Assembly: GCA_010692425.1 (NCBI GenBank)
Contig: JAAHHJ010000001.1
Coordinates: 280,806-344,805 of the forward strand
DNA: 64,000 nucleotides
Source of the DNA: Symploca sp. SIO3C6
GTDB taxonomy: Bacteria; Cyanobacteriota; Cyanobacteriia; Cyanobacteriales; Coleofasciculaceae
Direction of reading: 5' to 3'
Position 1 is the first letter of the stretch. Each line of letters starts with the position of its first letter. The notes under the pieces were generated by a model. It saw nothing but the letters and a program-made list of their open reading frames with translations, did not search any database and was not told the origin of the DNA. Positions 26,147 through 34,764 of this stretch are shown in pieces. A program made the position numbers and the translations under genes.

Positions 26147-27190
26147 TTAACTGCTCACCCTCCACGGAGTAGGGTGGGAAGTGTCAATAGAAATTCTAGG
26201 GTCTAAGAGTGCATAGGAAATATCGACCAAGAGGTTAATCAGTACAAAAATAACGGCAACAAATACTACCCCACCCTGCACAACTGGGTAGTCCCGTGCC
26301 AAAATTCCTTCGTAAATCCACGAACCAATTCCCGGCCAAGAAAAGATAGTTTCTGTCAGAATTGCGCCGCCTAAGAGCTTACCAAATTGTAGACCAATGA
26401 TCGTAACTATTGGCAACAAGGCATTTTTTAAGGCATGAGCAAAAATCACCCAGCGCTCTAAAACCCCCTTAGCTCTTGCTGTGCGAATGTAGTCTTGGGA
26501 GAGGACTTCTAGCATAGCGCTGCGGGTGATGCGAGCGATAATCGCTAGGGGAATAGTTGCTAAAGTCAGCGCTGGTAAAATCAGGTGAGATAGCACATCA
26601 ATGAATGCTGTAATCTTGAACTCAAGCAAGGTGTCGAGTAGGTAAAAGCCAGTGAAAACTTGCAGGTTTAGTCCTTCTTCAATACTGATGCGCCCGCTTG
26701 GTGGGAGCCAATTCAGATTGACAGTAAATAGGTAAATTAATAACAGCCCTAACCAATAAACTGGCATCGAGACGCCCAGCAAAGAACCGCTCATAGTTAA
26801 ATTATCCCAGAGGCTATTTTTGCGCACGGCTGCCAAGACTCCTGCGGGGATTCCTAAAATAATTGCAATCAACATTGCTGCCGTTGACAACTCAAAAGTA
26901 GCAGGCCAACGGGTTTTGATTTCTTCGGCAATGGGAATACCACTGATGATGCTGGTACCAAAGTCGAAGCGCAATAAATTTGACAAGAAGGTAAGATATT
27001 GTAGCGGTAGAGGTTGGTTTAAACCTAATTGCTCTCTTAAAGCCTCAACTTGCTCAGGAGTAGCTCTCTCTCCCAGCATAACTGATGCTGGATCACCAGG
27101 AATTAAGTGCAGTAAGGTGAAAACTAAGAGTGTAATCCCCAACAATACTGGCAGCAAATTGAGCAGGCGTTTGGTAATGTATAAGCCCAT
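26147..27190 (-). CDS. Peptide/nickel-type ABC transporter permease, DppB-like
   Basis: A 347-residue permease with the family N-terminus LYITKRLLNLLPVLLGITLLVFTLLHLIPGDP and GERATPEQVEALREQLGL, followed by six membrane helices and the EAA loop (DYIRTARAKGVLERWVIFAHALKNALLP). The order DppB then DppC on the minus strand is standard. The usual upstream partner, the solute-binding lipoprotein, is 3.7 kb away, separated by the methylase/endonuclease island. Confidence 0.9.
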   Translation of the reverse strand: MGLYITKRLLNLLPVLLGITLLVFTLLHLIPGDPASVMLGERATPEQVEALREQLGLNQPLPLQYLTFLSNLLRFDFGTSIISGIPIAEEIKTRWPATFELSTAAMLIAIILGIPAGVLAAVRKNSLWDNLTMSGSLLGVSMPVYWLGLLLIYLFTVNLNWLPPSGRISIEEGLNLQVFTGFYLLDTLLEFKITAFIDVLSHLILPALTLATIPLAIIARITRSAMLEVLSQDYIRTARAKGVLERWVIFAHALKNALLPIVTIIGLQFGKLLGGAILTETIFSWPGIGSWIYEGILARDYPVVQGGVVFVAVIFVLINLLVDISYALLDPRISIDTSHPTPWRVSS

Positions 27191-27195
27191 TTAGG

Positions 27196-27250
27196 TTCAT
27201 TGTTGATTGTTCATTGCTCATTGTTCATTGCTCATTGTTGATTGTTCACG
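27196..27250. repeat. Short tandem repeat, ATTGTTC/ATTGCTC units
   Basis: Seven-base ATTGTTC, ATTGCTC and GATTGTTC-like units follow one another just upstream of the DppB start. Such heptamer runs are common in filamentous cyanobacteria. Confidence 0.7.
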
Positions 27251-27262
27251 GCTATCAGTTAA

Positions 27263-27290
27263 TATGATGTCCGGCAAATCAACCATAATA
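27263..27290 (+). repeat. 28-bp dispersed repeat, copy A
   Basis: TATGATGTCCGGCAAATCAA and the following eight bases recur at 41370-41397 with one change (CCGG to CCAG). Both copies are followed by related CGTCTGG-rich text further on (near 27454 and 41409). Confidence 0.7.
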
Positions 27291-27332
27291 GAGCGAGGCT
27301 AAATAAAATGTGAAACTTGGGTTAGGGCAAGG

Positions 27333-27360
27333 AGTCTCCGAGTCTCCGAGTCTCCGAGTC
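27333..27360. repeat. 8-bp tandem repeat AGTCTCCG
   Basis: About 3.5 copies of AGTCTCCG. Noncoding. Confidence 0.75.
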
Positions 27361-27447
27361 AGAAGGGAAAAGCCTTGGAGTTCATTTTAAGTATTAGAGA
27401 ATAGGATAATCCTTTTTCACGAATCAAATCCTTTCGCTATAAAAACT

Positions 27448-27831
27448 TCACCGCGTCTGGTGCGTCTGGTTTGTTTGGCTGATTATGGTTTCCCAACGTT
27501 GGAACCAGATGTGGCTTAGAAATTGGTGATGTTGACTATTGTATTGCTTTTCGTGCTTTTGGAAGTCTTCGCTGATTTGGGTTAAGCAGTTAAGTAATTC
27601 CAGCAAACTTGAGCATTTCTGAATTTGATGGGCGATGGCAATTAGCCACTGCCTTAGTTTTCGATAGCTGATAAATTGTCCGCCGACATCACGACGGTGG
27701 ACAAATACTATATATTTCCAAAATTCGACGCGCACAATTTCCTGCTCGGGAATGTTGAGAAATTGGGCAATTTCACCGACACTAATGTGGAAGTTTTCAG
27801 AGGGTTGGAGGCGAGTAAATAGAGTAGTCAT
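27448..27831 (-). CDS. Protein of unknown function, possibly mobile-element related
   Basis: The ATG at 27831 gives 127 residues: MTTLFTRLQPSENFHISVGE, then IAQFLNIPEQEIVRVEFWKY and a mostly helical, Gln/His-rich C-terminus. The frame extends upstream to 27867, but this part is made of the 8-bp repeat and unlikely to be coding. I do not recognise the family. The 3' end (QTNQTHQTR) corresponds to the repeated CGTCTGG text, so the C-terminal residues may be repeat-derived. It lies in the island between the two halves of the ABC importer. Confidence 0.5.
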   Translation of the reverse strand: MTTLFTRLQPSENFHISVGEIAQFLNIPEQEIVRVEFWKYIVFVHRRDVGGQFISYRKLRQWLIAIAHQIQKCSSLLELLNCLTQISEDFQKHEKQYNSQHHQFLSHIWFQRWETIISQTNQTHQTR

Positions 27832-27937
27832 AGTAGATGGGGAGATGGGGAGACGCACCAGACACACCAGACGCAGAGAAATGAGGAAGAAGAGAATGAA
27901 ATTAACAAGTAATAAGCAATAAATGTTCTGGTCTTCA

Positions 27938-27978
27938 CTTATTACTTATTACTTATTACTTATTACTTATTACTTATT
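27938..27978. repeat. Heptanucleotide tandem repeat, CTTATTA
   Basis: About six copies of CTTATTA, a cyanobacterial short tandemly repeated repetitive sequence. A second array of the same unit lies at 36111-36151. The array ends at the stop codon of the small pseudogene. Confidence 0.85.
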
Positions 27979-28183
27979 CCTCCTTCGGTAAATCCCAAAT
28001 AACTTCAAACTTGCCATCGGGGACATGGTGACGCCACCAGTCGAGGTGTCCCTCGGCGTCTGATTTGGTGCGGAAACGATCAATAATTGACCATTGCAGA
28101 TTGTTGTGCAATAGACGGGCGATCGCTCCGCGCTAGCCCGAAGGGCTAATCACCCAAGGTCTCAGTCTGTCTCGGTACGTCAT
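27974..28183 (-). pseudogene. Small cyanobacterial protein gene broken by a 27-bp palindromic insertion
   Basis: The frame starts ATG at 28183 (MTYRDRLRPWVI) and, in the same frame, ends RLLHNNLQWSIIDRFR...KFEVIWDLPKEE and TAA at 27974-27976, with a total of 70 codons. Between them lies a 27-base palindromic insert, TAGCCCTTCGGGCTAG plus CGCGGAGCGAT, which brings an in-frame TAG. The ancestral sequence reads MTYRDRLRPWVI-ARLLHNN, resembling a common small cyanobacterial protein (RxRPWxxxRLLPNMQ... SDAEGH type). Unless the amber codon is read through, the gene is inactive. Confidence 0.7.
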
Positions 28184-28681
28184 AATAGGTTCGTATCCTT
28201 TTGGTAAAGGGGATCCAGAGCCAGCCTGCGAGTGTCCAACTGCATCAGGCTGGCTTTTTTCTGGGTTGCTATAGCAACAATATTATTTTACTACATTAAT
28301 TTTATTAACACAAGTTTTTTTTGTAAAAAGTTTTAATTGTAACATTTATTAATCAAGGCTTTGTAGGGGCAAGATAATCCATCACCCCGTAAGGGGCTGT
28401 ACTTCTGTGATCTCCATCACCACAACCCTCCAAAACTGTTAGACTTGTGAAGACTAGCTGATTCTTTGCACGCGCTGAAGTGGGTAGACTTGATTCGTTT
28501 TTCTAGGTAGGGCAAGCAGCTCAACGTGGAATATAAAACTTTAATCCTTGTTTAATCCTTGGCTTTCTGCTGGTTACCAAGCAAACTTCGTTCACCTCAG
28601 AGTGTGATAACCACGGATTTTAGTATATAATTTTCGAAAAATTAACTTAAAATCGATACTGGTAACCGAACTAAAGAATCT
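28184..28681. other. Gene-free stretch upstream of the methyltransferase
   Basis: No gene was recognised in these 498 bases. It holds the terminator-like hairpin at 28223-28262, an A/T-rich segment at 28280-28350 and a CCCCGTAAGGGG palindrome near 28384. Possibly a small RNA locus. Confidence 0.4.
28223..28262 (+). terminator. Rho-independent terminator-like hairpin without an upstream gene
   Basis: GCCAGCCTG and CAGGCTGGC pair over 9 bp, followed by TTTTTT on the plus strand. The loop is long (17 bases). No plus-strand gene ends here, so it could end a small RNA or be a relic. Confidence 0.5.
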
Positions 28682-30004
28682 ATGGCAACGGGCATTACAA
28701 AACGCGAACAGCATTCTCTAGATGCTATATCTGCTCTTGATTTTTATGAAGAGCAGATTCCGCTGCCCAATGAAGAAGCTCCAGTCACACTCACTTATCC
28801 CAATAAGGCTGCGATTACTGACATAGTTCAGCCTTTTCCCCGCCGTTTTATCTGTGTTGATGATCAAGGAGAGAAGCCATTAGCTAAACTGCCGGATAAT
28901 TCTTTCATCTTGGATGACAATTTTTTTGTACTTAATGAGTTAATCTGTGAGAACAAAAAAGCAGACTTATTTTATCTAGATCCCCCATACGGAACTGGAT
29001 TTGATTTTCATTCACGGGACTTGGATCACGCTTACAAAGATACTATGAGACAGGCCACGTATCTTGAGTTCATGAGGCGTAGACTGATCCTAATGCGCGA
29101 ATGTATGACAGATACCGGATCAATATATGTCCACATTGGACATCAAATGTTGGCACATCTTAAGGTGCTAATGGACGAAATCTTTGGCTCTAATAACTTC
29201 AGAAACCTCATTACTAGACGAAAGTGCAGTAGTAAGAACTTTACCCGTAAACAATATGCCAACATCAATGACTATATTCTTTTTTATTCAAAAAACAACT
29301 CATATACATGGAACCAACCAGGAGTTAAACCAGAACAAGAATGGATAGAAAAAGAATATCCGAAAGTTGATGAACTAGGTCGACGTTTTAAACTTGTTCC
29401 TATCCATGCGCCTGGAACGAGAAACGGTGAGACTGGTCAACCCTGGCGAGGAATGGTTCCTCCTCCAGGAAAGCATTGGCAATATGTACCATCTAAACTA
29501 GATAAGCTAGACAAACAAGGAGATATACATTGGTCCCGAAATGGGAATCCACGTCGCAAAGTTTACTGGTCAGCAGATAAGAAAACAGCACTGACGGATT
29601 ATTGGGAGCAGTATCGCGATGCTCATCACCAGAGCATTAAAATTACTGGATATCCAACAGAGAAGAATCTGGAAATGATCAAGATGATTGTTGGCGCTAG
29701 CTCGAAACCCAATGATCTTGTGATTGATCCTTTCTGTGGCTCTGGTACGACTATGCAAGCGGCTCGTGATCTTGGACGTAGATATATAGGCGTTGATGCA
29801 TCATTCAGTGCGGCTAAAGCAACCCTCCAGCGTATGAGGCATGGTCTAAAGCTAATGGGCGACTATGTTAGTGGTAAAAGTAAACAAGCTAAACAACTTG
29901 TTTTGTCAGATGTTGGTAAGACGATAAATTCCTGCACTTTCATCACAGACAGTTGCTTACTTGATGCATACAACGCTGAGATTAGGGAGCTAAGCTCAAT
30001 TTAA
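28682..30004 (+). CDS. Site-specific DNA methyltransferase (beta-class N6-A/N4-C)
   Basis: A 440-residue methyltransferase. The catalytic motif IV, LFYLDPPYGTGFDF (residues about 97-110), precedes the AdoMet motif I, VIDPFCGSGTTMQAARDLGRRYIGVD (about 345-370), which is the beta-class order. The target-recognition region lies between them (about 170-340). DPPY is compatible with N6-adenine or N4-cytosine methylation. It converges with a putative restriction endonuclease, with a 4-bp overlap of the 3' ends, so the two form a type II restriction-modification candidate. The recognition sequence cannot be inferred. Confidence 0.9.
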   Translation: MATGITKREQHSLDAISALDFYEEQIPLPNEEAPVTLTYPNKAAITDIVQPFPRRFICVDDQGEKPLAKLPDNSFILDDNFFVLNELICENKKADLFYLDPPYGTGFDFHSRDLDHAYKDTMRQATYLEFMRRRLILMRECMTDTGSIYVHIGHQMLAHLKVLMDEIFGSNNFRNLITRRKCSSKNFTRKQYANINDYILFYSKNNSYTWNQPGVKPEQEWIEKEYPKVDELGRRFKLVPIHAPGTRNGETGQPWRGMVPPPGKHWQYVPSKLDKLDKQGDIHWSRNGNPRRKVYWSADKKTALTDYWEQYRDAHHQSIKITGYPTEKNLEMIKMIVGASSKPNDLVIDPFCGSGTTMQAARDLGRRYIGVDASFSAAKATLQRMRHGLKLMGDYVSGKSKQAKQLVLSDVGKTINSCTFITDSCLLDAYNAEIRELSSI

Positions 30005-30897
30005 CTTTCCAACCATTCGGGAGAGATGCGTTTAGCGGCTAACTTTAGCGTAATGACCCGCACACGCTCATTCCATTGACCATCCAATACACACGCCTCT
30101 TCCCAGGTATCACGATGCATCAACCCAGGACCATCAGAAAGGAATATCAACTTCAGGCGAGTTGGTGTTACTTGATCAAATGCTTTCAGTTTTTCTACCT
30201 TGTTAGAATTACCGCCAGTACGGTCATCAGACTGTGATCCTCCTCGCGTAGAATCATAGCGACCAAAACCTACTGCTAAGACTTCATTATCGTTACAACG
30301 ACGGATAACAAAATCGCACGGATAAGATCCTTCAAATTCGGGATAAATTTCAGAAAGCTCAATATCTCGACCCGCCCCACGAGGCCCTTCAATTGTATAT
30401 TTACCCCTGAAATGTTCTTCAAACCAATCAAAAAAAGCTCCAGTAAGTTGATATCCTAGCTGCCCTCGCGTGTCATATTCTCCAACAAGTGCAACTAGCG
30501 CATATCGATATTCTTTTGGCAGCTTTGAAAATTGACTTTTTAATTTTGAAATTGGCTTAAATGTTTCACCATATGTTTCAATAAGTGTCTCGCTACTAAC
30601 CTTCTTAATTTTTTTTGTTGTCTCCGTATCAAGCACTGGTGATACGCAACGACGATACATTTTCAATAGTGCCATTCGTTCATTTGAATTACGTTCCGAT
30701 GAGCGAATTTTACGCAAAACATCAGCGCTTGAATCTGATTCAGTTATTAACTGACAAAAGATATCTATTGCATCGCCATACTTTTCAAGAAGTATCTCTA
30801 AGACTTCAGGAAATCTGATCGCACTATCGAGAGGAGTAATTATTTTGCTAACATCAGAAATAGTTCTTAGAAAAGAATAGTCGCTCATGCCCCTCAT
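30001..30897 (-). CDS. Putative type II restriction endonuclease
   Basis: This is a 298-residue protein next to the methyltransferase. The likely PD-(D/E)xK core is around residues 193-215: EGSYPCDFVIRR, then EVLAVGFGRYDSTRGG, with RTGGNSNKVEKL next. The N-terminal half is helical. I cannot assign it to a named endonuclease family; the call depends mainly on the partner gene and on the pattern of acidic and basic residues on a beta strand. ATG at 30897 or 30888 are both possible. The tail-to-tail arrangement avoids premature co-expression with the methylase. Confidence 0.65.
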   Translation of the reverse strand: MRGMSDYSFLRTISDVSKIITPLDSAIRFPEVLEILLEKYGDAIDIFCQLITESDSSADVLRKIRSSERNSNERMALLKMYRRCVSPVLDTETTKKIKKVSSETLIETYGETFKPISKLKSQFSKLPKEYRYALVALVGEYDTRGQLGYQLTGAFFDWFEEHFRGKYTIEGPRGAGRDIELSEIYPEFEGSYPCDFVIRRCNDNEVLAVGFGRYDSTRGGSQSDDRTGGNSNKVEKLKAFDQVTPTRLKLIFLSDGPGLMHRDTWEEACVLDGQWNERVRVITLKLAAKRISPEWLES

Positions 30898-30934
30898 ACA
30901 GTTATTCTAGTATCTTATAGAGAATTGTGGAACC

Positions 30935-32575
30935 TTAAGACTTACTCAATGCCTCAAAAAGCTCAACAGAGGAGGGACTAGGAATCCAGCCCTTGAGATG
31001 CTTACGTTTAGCTAAAAGAGGCTGCGAATGAACTATTGGCAGGCGTACAATTTCCTTATAGAGGATTTCGTCTACCTGGGCATAAATTTTAGCTCGCTCA
31101 GCTTGATTCCCCTTGGTACGACCTTGCTCTAGAAGTGTCAGGATTTGATCATTTTTCCATCCACCTAAGTCACTGGTACCACCAGGACCAAAGTGGGCAT
31201 AATAGAAATTATCTGGGTCACCGTAGTCGCCTGTCCAACCCAACATAAAGGCTTGGAAACCAGGTTGCTTTTTGCGGTTTTCGAGATATGCTGCCCAATC
31301 CTCAGTTCGCAAATTGACTTTAATACCGATCGCACTTAATTCAGCAGCTAAAGCTTCAGCAATGGGTTTTGGGTTAGGAAAGTATGGTCTACTCACAGGC
31401 ATGTACCATAAATCCAAACTAAAGCCATCAGGATATCCAGCTTCAGCCAGGAGTTGCTTGGCTTGCTGTGGATTGTAGGGATATTCTACAACTTGATCTG
31501 AGTGAAACTCTTGGAGCGAGGGGGGTGTGAAGTGAGAGTCATGTATGCCCAATTCACCCCAAAAGGCTTTAACAATCTCTTTCCTATTGATAGCAACAGC
31601 AATTGCCTGACGCACCTCCAGTTTAGAGAGCGGCTCGTAGCTGGGATTGAGTGCTAGATAGCCGACATTGAAGGAAGGACGTAAAACGGCTTCTAAATTA
31701 GGGTCACTTTTAATTTCTGGCAACTGGTCTGGGGTAAGATCAACAGTAAAGTCAATTGTACCTGCACGCAGTTGGGCTAGTCTTGCTGCCGGATCACTAA
31801 CAAAACGAATCACTAACTGCTCTGATTTTGGCAAATCTGGCTTCCAGTAATTAGGGTTTGCCTCAAGGACAATGCGATCGCCTGTACGCCATTGCTTAAA
31901 TATAAATGGTCCAGTGCCCACTGCTAATGAGGAGGGAGTGCCGTATTGATCACCAGCTTGCTTAATCGCAGTGGGGCTAGCAATTCCAAAGTAGCCAGAA
32001 GCAATCGCGGCACCGAAAACAGCAAAGGGCTGTTTAAGGACAAATTTAACTGTTAAATCATCTTCTGCTATTACTTCTTGCAGTAGAGATGTACTTGAAC
32101 CCTTGTAACCGCCAAAAAGTTGTTCCCAGCTTTCATAACTTTTGCCAGCGTCGCGGTAGCCATACTCGCTTTGGGGGTTCCACCAGCGCTCGACGTTAAA
32201 TTTTACTGCCTCGGCATTGAAGTCTGTGCCATCATGAAACTTTATGCTTTCTCGCAGCTTAAATATCCAAGTTTTGCCATCTTCAGAAACTTGCCATTGA
32301 CTAGCCAAACTTGGTTGAAGCTCATTAGTACCTGGCTTGGTTTCTAAGAGGCGATTATAGATCTGACTTTGGACAATGATTGAGTTACCGTCGCTGACAT
32401 TGCCTGGTTCCAGATTAACTGGTTGCCCACCTGAAGCATACACCAAGGCACTAGATGTAGTTGCTGGGCTGTTAGTAGGTTGTTTGGGGGCGCGATTGCA
32501 GTTTGAGAGCACCATCGCCAAGGCAAAAGCTACTACAGCTACAATCAGTAAGCGAAAGTGCCGACTAAACCTCAT
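30935..32575 (-). CDS. Peptide/nickel-type ABC transporter substrate-binding lipoprotein
   Basis: A 546-residue SBP family 5 protein. The lipoprotein signal ends in LSNC (Cys near residue 26). The family landmarks follow: QPVNLEPGNVSDGNSIIVQSQIYNRLLE, WQVSEDGKTWIFKLRESIKFHDGTDFNAEAVKFNVERW and DLGGWKNDQI. It acts outside the cytoplasmic membrane to deliver peptides or other ligands to the DppBC-like permeases at 25275-27190. The ligand is unknown. Confidence 0.92.
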   Translation of the reverse strand: MRFSRHFRLLIVAVVAFALAMVLSNCNRAPKQPTNSPATTSSALVYASGGQPVNLEPGNVSDGNSIIVQSQIYNRLLETKPGTNELQPSLASQWQVSEDGKTWIFKLRESIKFHDGTDFNAEAVKFNVERWWNPQSEYGYRDAGKSYESWEQLFGGYKGSSTSLLQEVIAEDDLTVKFVLKQPFAVFGAAIASGYFGIASPTAIKQAGDQYGTPSSLAVGTGPFIFKQWRTGDRIVLEANPNYWKPDLPKSEQLVIRFVSDPAARLAQLRAGTIDFTVDLTPDQLPEIKSDPNLEAVLRPSFNVGYLALNPSYEPLSKLEVRQAIAVAINRKEIVKAFWGELGIHDSHFTPPSLQEFHSDQVVEYPYNPQQAKQLLAEAGYPDGFSLDLWYMPVSRPYFPNPKPIAEALAAELSAIGIKVNLRTEDWAAYLENRKKQPGFQAFMLGWTGDYGDPDNFYYAHFGPGGTSDLGGWKNDQILTLLEQGRTKGNQAERAKIYAQVDEILYKEIVRLPIVHSQPLLAKRKHLKGWIPSPSSVELFEALSKS

Positions 32576-32660
32576 TGAGTGATTCCTAGGGTCAATTTGC
32601 GATCAAAGTCTTACCCATGATTGAACCACGCCGATAGGATTATTCGCAAAATTCCAATAA

Positions 32661-33599
32661 CTAATTAGTATACAGAGCTAATGGTCCACTATGAATACAA
32701 GAATCTTTAATTAACTCGGTTGCCTGTGGGCAACGGTAATTTACCCCCAGATAAACCAAGGCAATAACTTGCCCATCTAGCCTCAAAATTCCCCAAGAAC
32801 TAGGAAGAGTATTCTTGATGAATACTCCATTCAAAGCAGTTTCCGTTGAAGATGTTTGCCCTGAGAAAAGTTTATCTACAATTTCAGTTTCCAGTTGAGT
32901 TGGAAATTCAAAATAGAACTGTGGTTTTAGGTAAGGAACTCTATTTTTGTCAAGGAGTATCGCTTGTTGATCAATTCTGTAGTATTTGTAGGGTGCCTCT
33001 GCTGGTATCAGCAAAGCAAGAGATGGTTTGTGAGGGAAAGATACTGTTACGGCTTGCAAGAGTTGACTTATCTCAGATGCTGAAATTTCGTTATTTTGAA
33101 TCGATTCCAGCAGTGATGGTGTAAATTGTTTCAGGATTTCAGGGAGCGCTTGCTCAATGTCTTCCTGAATCTGATTAAATTTAACTATAGCTTCTTGCTG
33201 AGCAACTTGCTGAGCAACTTTCTTCCGAGCCCCATCGACTACTTGCAAACCAAACAGCAGCAATATAGATACCAATACCGTCAAGATCAAGAGGCGTTTT
33301 AGTCTGCGTTTGAGTAGAGGTGAGACTTTAAAGTCAGTTAGCTTAGCGCGAGTTGCACTAGCTTCAGCGAATAGCGTCAGACTTAATAGGAGATGGACAG
33401 CAATGAGAGTAGCAGTGATCCATGCAATGCCAATAACTAGCGCCCGAACATAAATGCCAAGGGTGTCAGGAAGGATATCCCAACCAACAAATTCATCGAT
33501 TGTCCAAAGAAGAACACTGACACAAGACAATGCTAGGGTACAGATGACTAAATTTGTGATCAGGCGAAGTAAGAATCGATGATTAAAGAGCATGATCAA
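32661..33599 (-). CDS. Membrane protein of unknown function
   Basis: A 312-residue protein with three clear membrane segments near the N-terminus (residues about 8-32, 50-75 and 104-120: LLILTVLVSILLLFGLQVVDG). A coiled-coil-like helix follows (ARKKVAQQVAQQEAIVKFNQ), and the C-terminal about 150 residues form a soluble domain with two cysteines near the end (NYRCPQ, DSCIHSG). I do not recognise the family; the layout is reminiscent of a sensor without a kinase. Single gene between the binding lipoprotein and the Uma2 gene. Confidence 0.7.
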   Translation of the reverse strand: MIMLFNHRFLLRLITNLVICTLALSCVSVLLWTIDEFVGWDILPDTLGIYVRALVIGIAWITATLIAVHLLLSLTLFAEASATRAKLTDFKVSPLLKRRLKRLLILTVLVSILLLFGLQVVDGARKKVAQQVAQQEAIVKFNQIQEDIEQALPEILKQFTPSLLESIQNNEISASEISQLLQAVTVSFPHKPSLALLIPAEAPYKYYRIDQQAILLDKNRVPYLKPQFYFEFPTQLETEIVDKLFSGQTSSTETALNGVFIKNTLPSSWGILRLDGQVIALVYLGVNYRCPQATELIKDSCIHSGPLALYTN

Positions 33600-33726
33600 A
33601 CTTGAAACAAGTTAGTAGATAATTCAGTTTTCAAATCACGCTATTATAGCAATAATAAGTTGGATTGCAAATTTATCTACTCTTATCTCACCAATTTGAG
33701 ATCTTTTTCAATAAGAGGTGAAACGC

Positions 33727-33762
33727 GATCGCCTTTGGCGCTGCCCCTTGGGCAATCGCACT
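33727..33762. repeat. Short palindromic dispersed repeat
   Basis: A HIP1 site (GCGATCGC) starts an imperfect palindrome running to GGGCAATCGC. The segment GCCCCTTGGGCAATCGC is also found, inverted, at about 40463-40480 inside the pseudogene at 40119-40493. Such elements occur throughout heterocystous cyanobacterial genomes. Confidence 0.6.
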
Positions 33763-33802
33763 TCGAGCATCCGGAACTTTCTCATCTTTTTCGTTTTCTT
33801 CG

Positions 33803-34573
33803 TTAACCCTCCGGCTCAATTCCGGCAGCTCGAAGTTGGGCGACTAATCGCTCAGCCCGTTGGTGTTCCTGCTCAGCCCGTTGACGTTCCTGCTCAGCCC
33901 GTTGACGTTCCTGCTCAGCCCGTTGACGTTCCTGCTCTACTCGTTCTGTCCCCCACAATAGTAAATTACCCTGCTCATCCCACCAGCGCAGCCAGTAGCC
34001 CTGACGGTTTTCCCGCTCTCCTTGCCACACACCCAAGAAAAGCTGCATTTCCGGTATCCAAAAACGACCTTGCTCATTGGCAGATTCGAGACAATACCGT
34101 CTAGCCTCGCCCAAACGATATTGTTCTAAAGTGCCTGTCTCTAGATCAAAAATCCCATAGTTGGGAACCTGTAAAATCTGTTCGTAGAAGAAAAATTTCC
34201 CAGGTGGATAAGTTTCTTTGACAGAATACTCTCCACCATCGGTATCTGACAAAAACTCCAGCACCAGTGCTGGAATTTCACCCTGAAGTTGAGGCGTATA
34301 ACTGCGAATTACATCTTGGCGAGCAACGGTAATCTGGGGAATATATGCCCAATCTGGAGCTTTGACGACAATCTTGCCATTGATGGTGACACAAATGCCA
34401 TAGTTGGTGGGGGTAAGGGCTTTCTCTGGTAGTTTTCCAGCCAACTGTAAACTTGCGGTTAAGGCAGCAGCCAGAGCCGGTTGATTGATATTATCCACGG
34501 GATCGTCGGGCAGCACAAAATCATCTGGCAACTTTTCCCAAGCGATAGTATAAGTAGGGGAGCTGGCTAACAT
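33803..34573 (-). CDS. Uma2 family endonuclease-like protein with coiled-coil tail
   Basis: A 256-residue protein. The Uma2 (DUF820) PD-(D/E)xK-like fold covers residues 30-165, with VKAPDWAYIP, ALVLEFLSDTDGGEYSVKETYPPGKFFFYEQI giving the D, E and K. Such proteins are very numerous in cyanobacteria, and the nuclease activity is inferred. The C-terminus has four copies of QERQRAE-type heptads encoded by a perfect 21-bp DNA repeat, giving a charged coiled coil (about 208-245). Single gene. Confidence 0.85.
   Translation of the reverse strand: MLASSPTYTIAWEKLPDDFVLPDDPVDNINQPALAAALTASLQLAGKLPEKALTPTNYGICVTINGKIVVKAPDWAYIPQITVARQDVIRSYTPQLQGEIPALVLEFLSDTDGGEYSVKETYPPGKFFFYEQILQVPNYGIFDLETGTLEQYRLGEARRYCLESANEQGRFWIPEMQLFLGVWQGERENRQGYWLRWWDEQGNLLLWGTERVEQERQRAEQERQRAEQERQRAEQEHQRAERLVAQLRAAGIEPEG
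33850..33933 (-). repeat. 21-bp tandem repeat in the Uma2 coding region
   Basis: Four units of GCTCAGCCCGTTGACGTTCCT lie head to tail (the first has two changes). Each encodes seven residues of the coiled coil, so copy-number change keeps the frame. Confidence 0.9.
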
Positions 34574-34764
34574 GACGACTCGCGCAGGCGTACTAGATAT
34601 TCATTAATCTATGGTAACTTCAGATGGTAGCGATTGCACTCCCAATAACACCAGCAATCACTTTGTGCTAGCGCTGACCCTACAGGTACAACATCAATGA
34701 TTAAACATCATGATAACGCTTTAAAATTGAATAAATAAATTAAATTTGTGACAGTTTAATGAAA

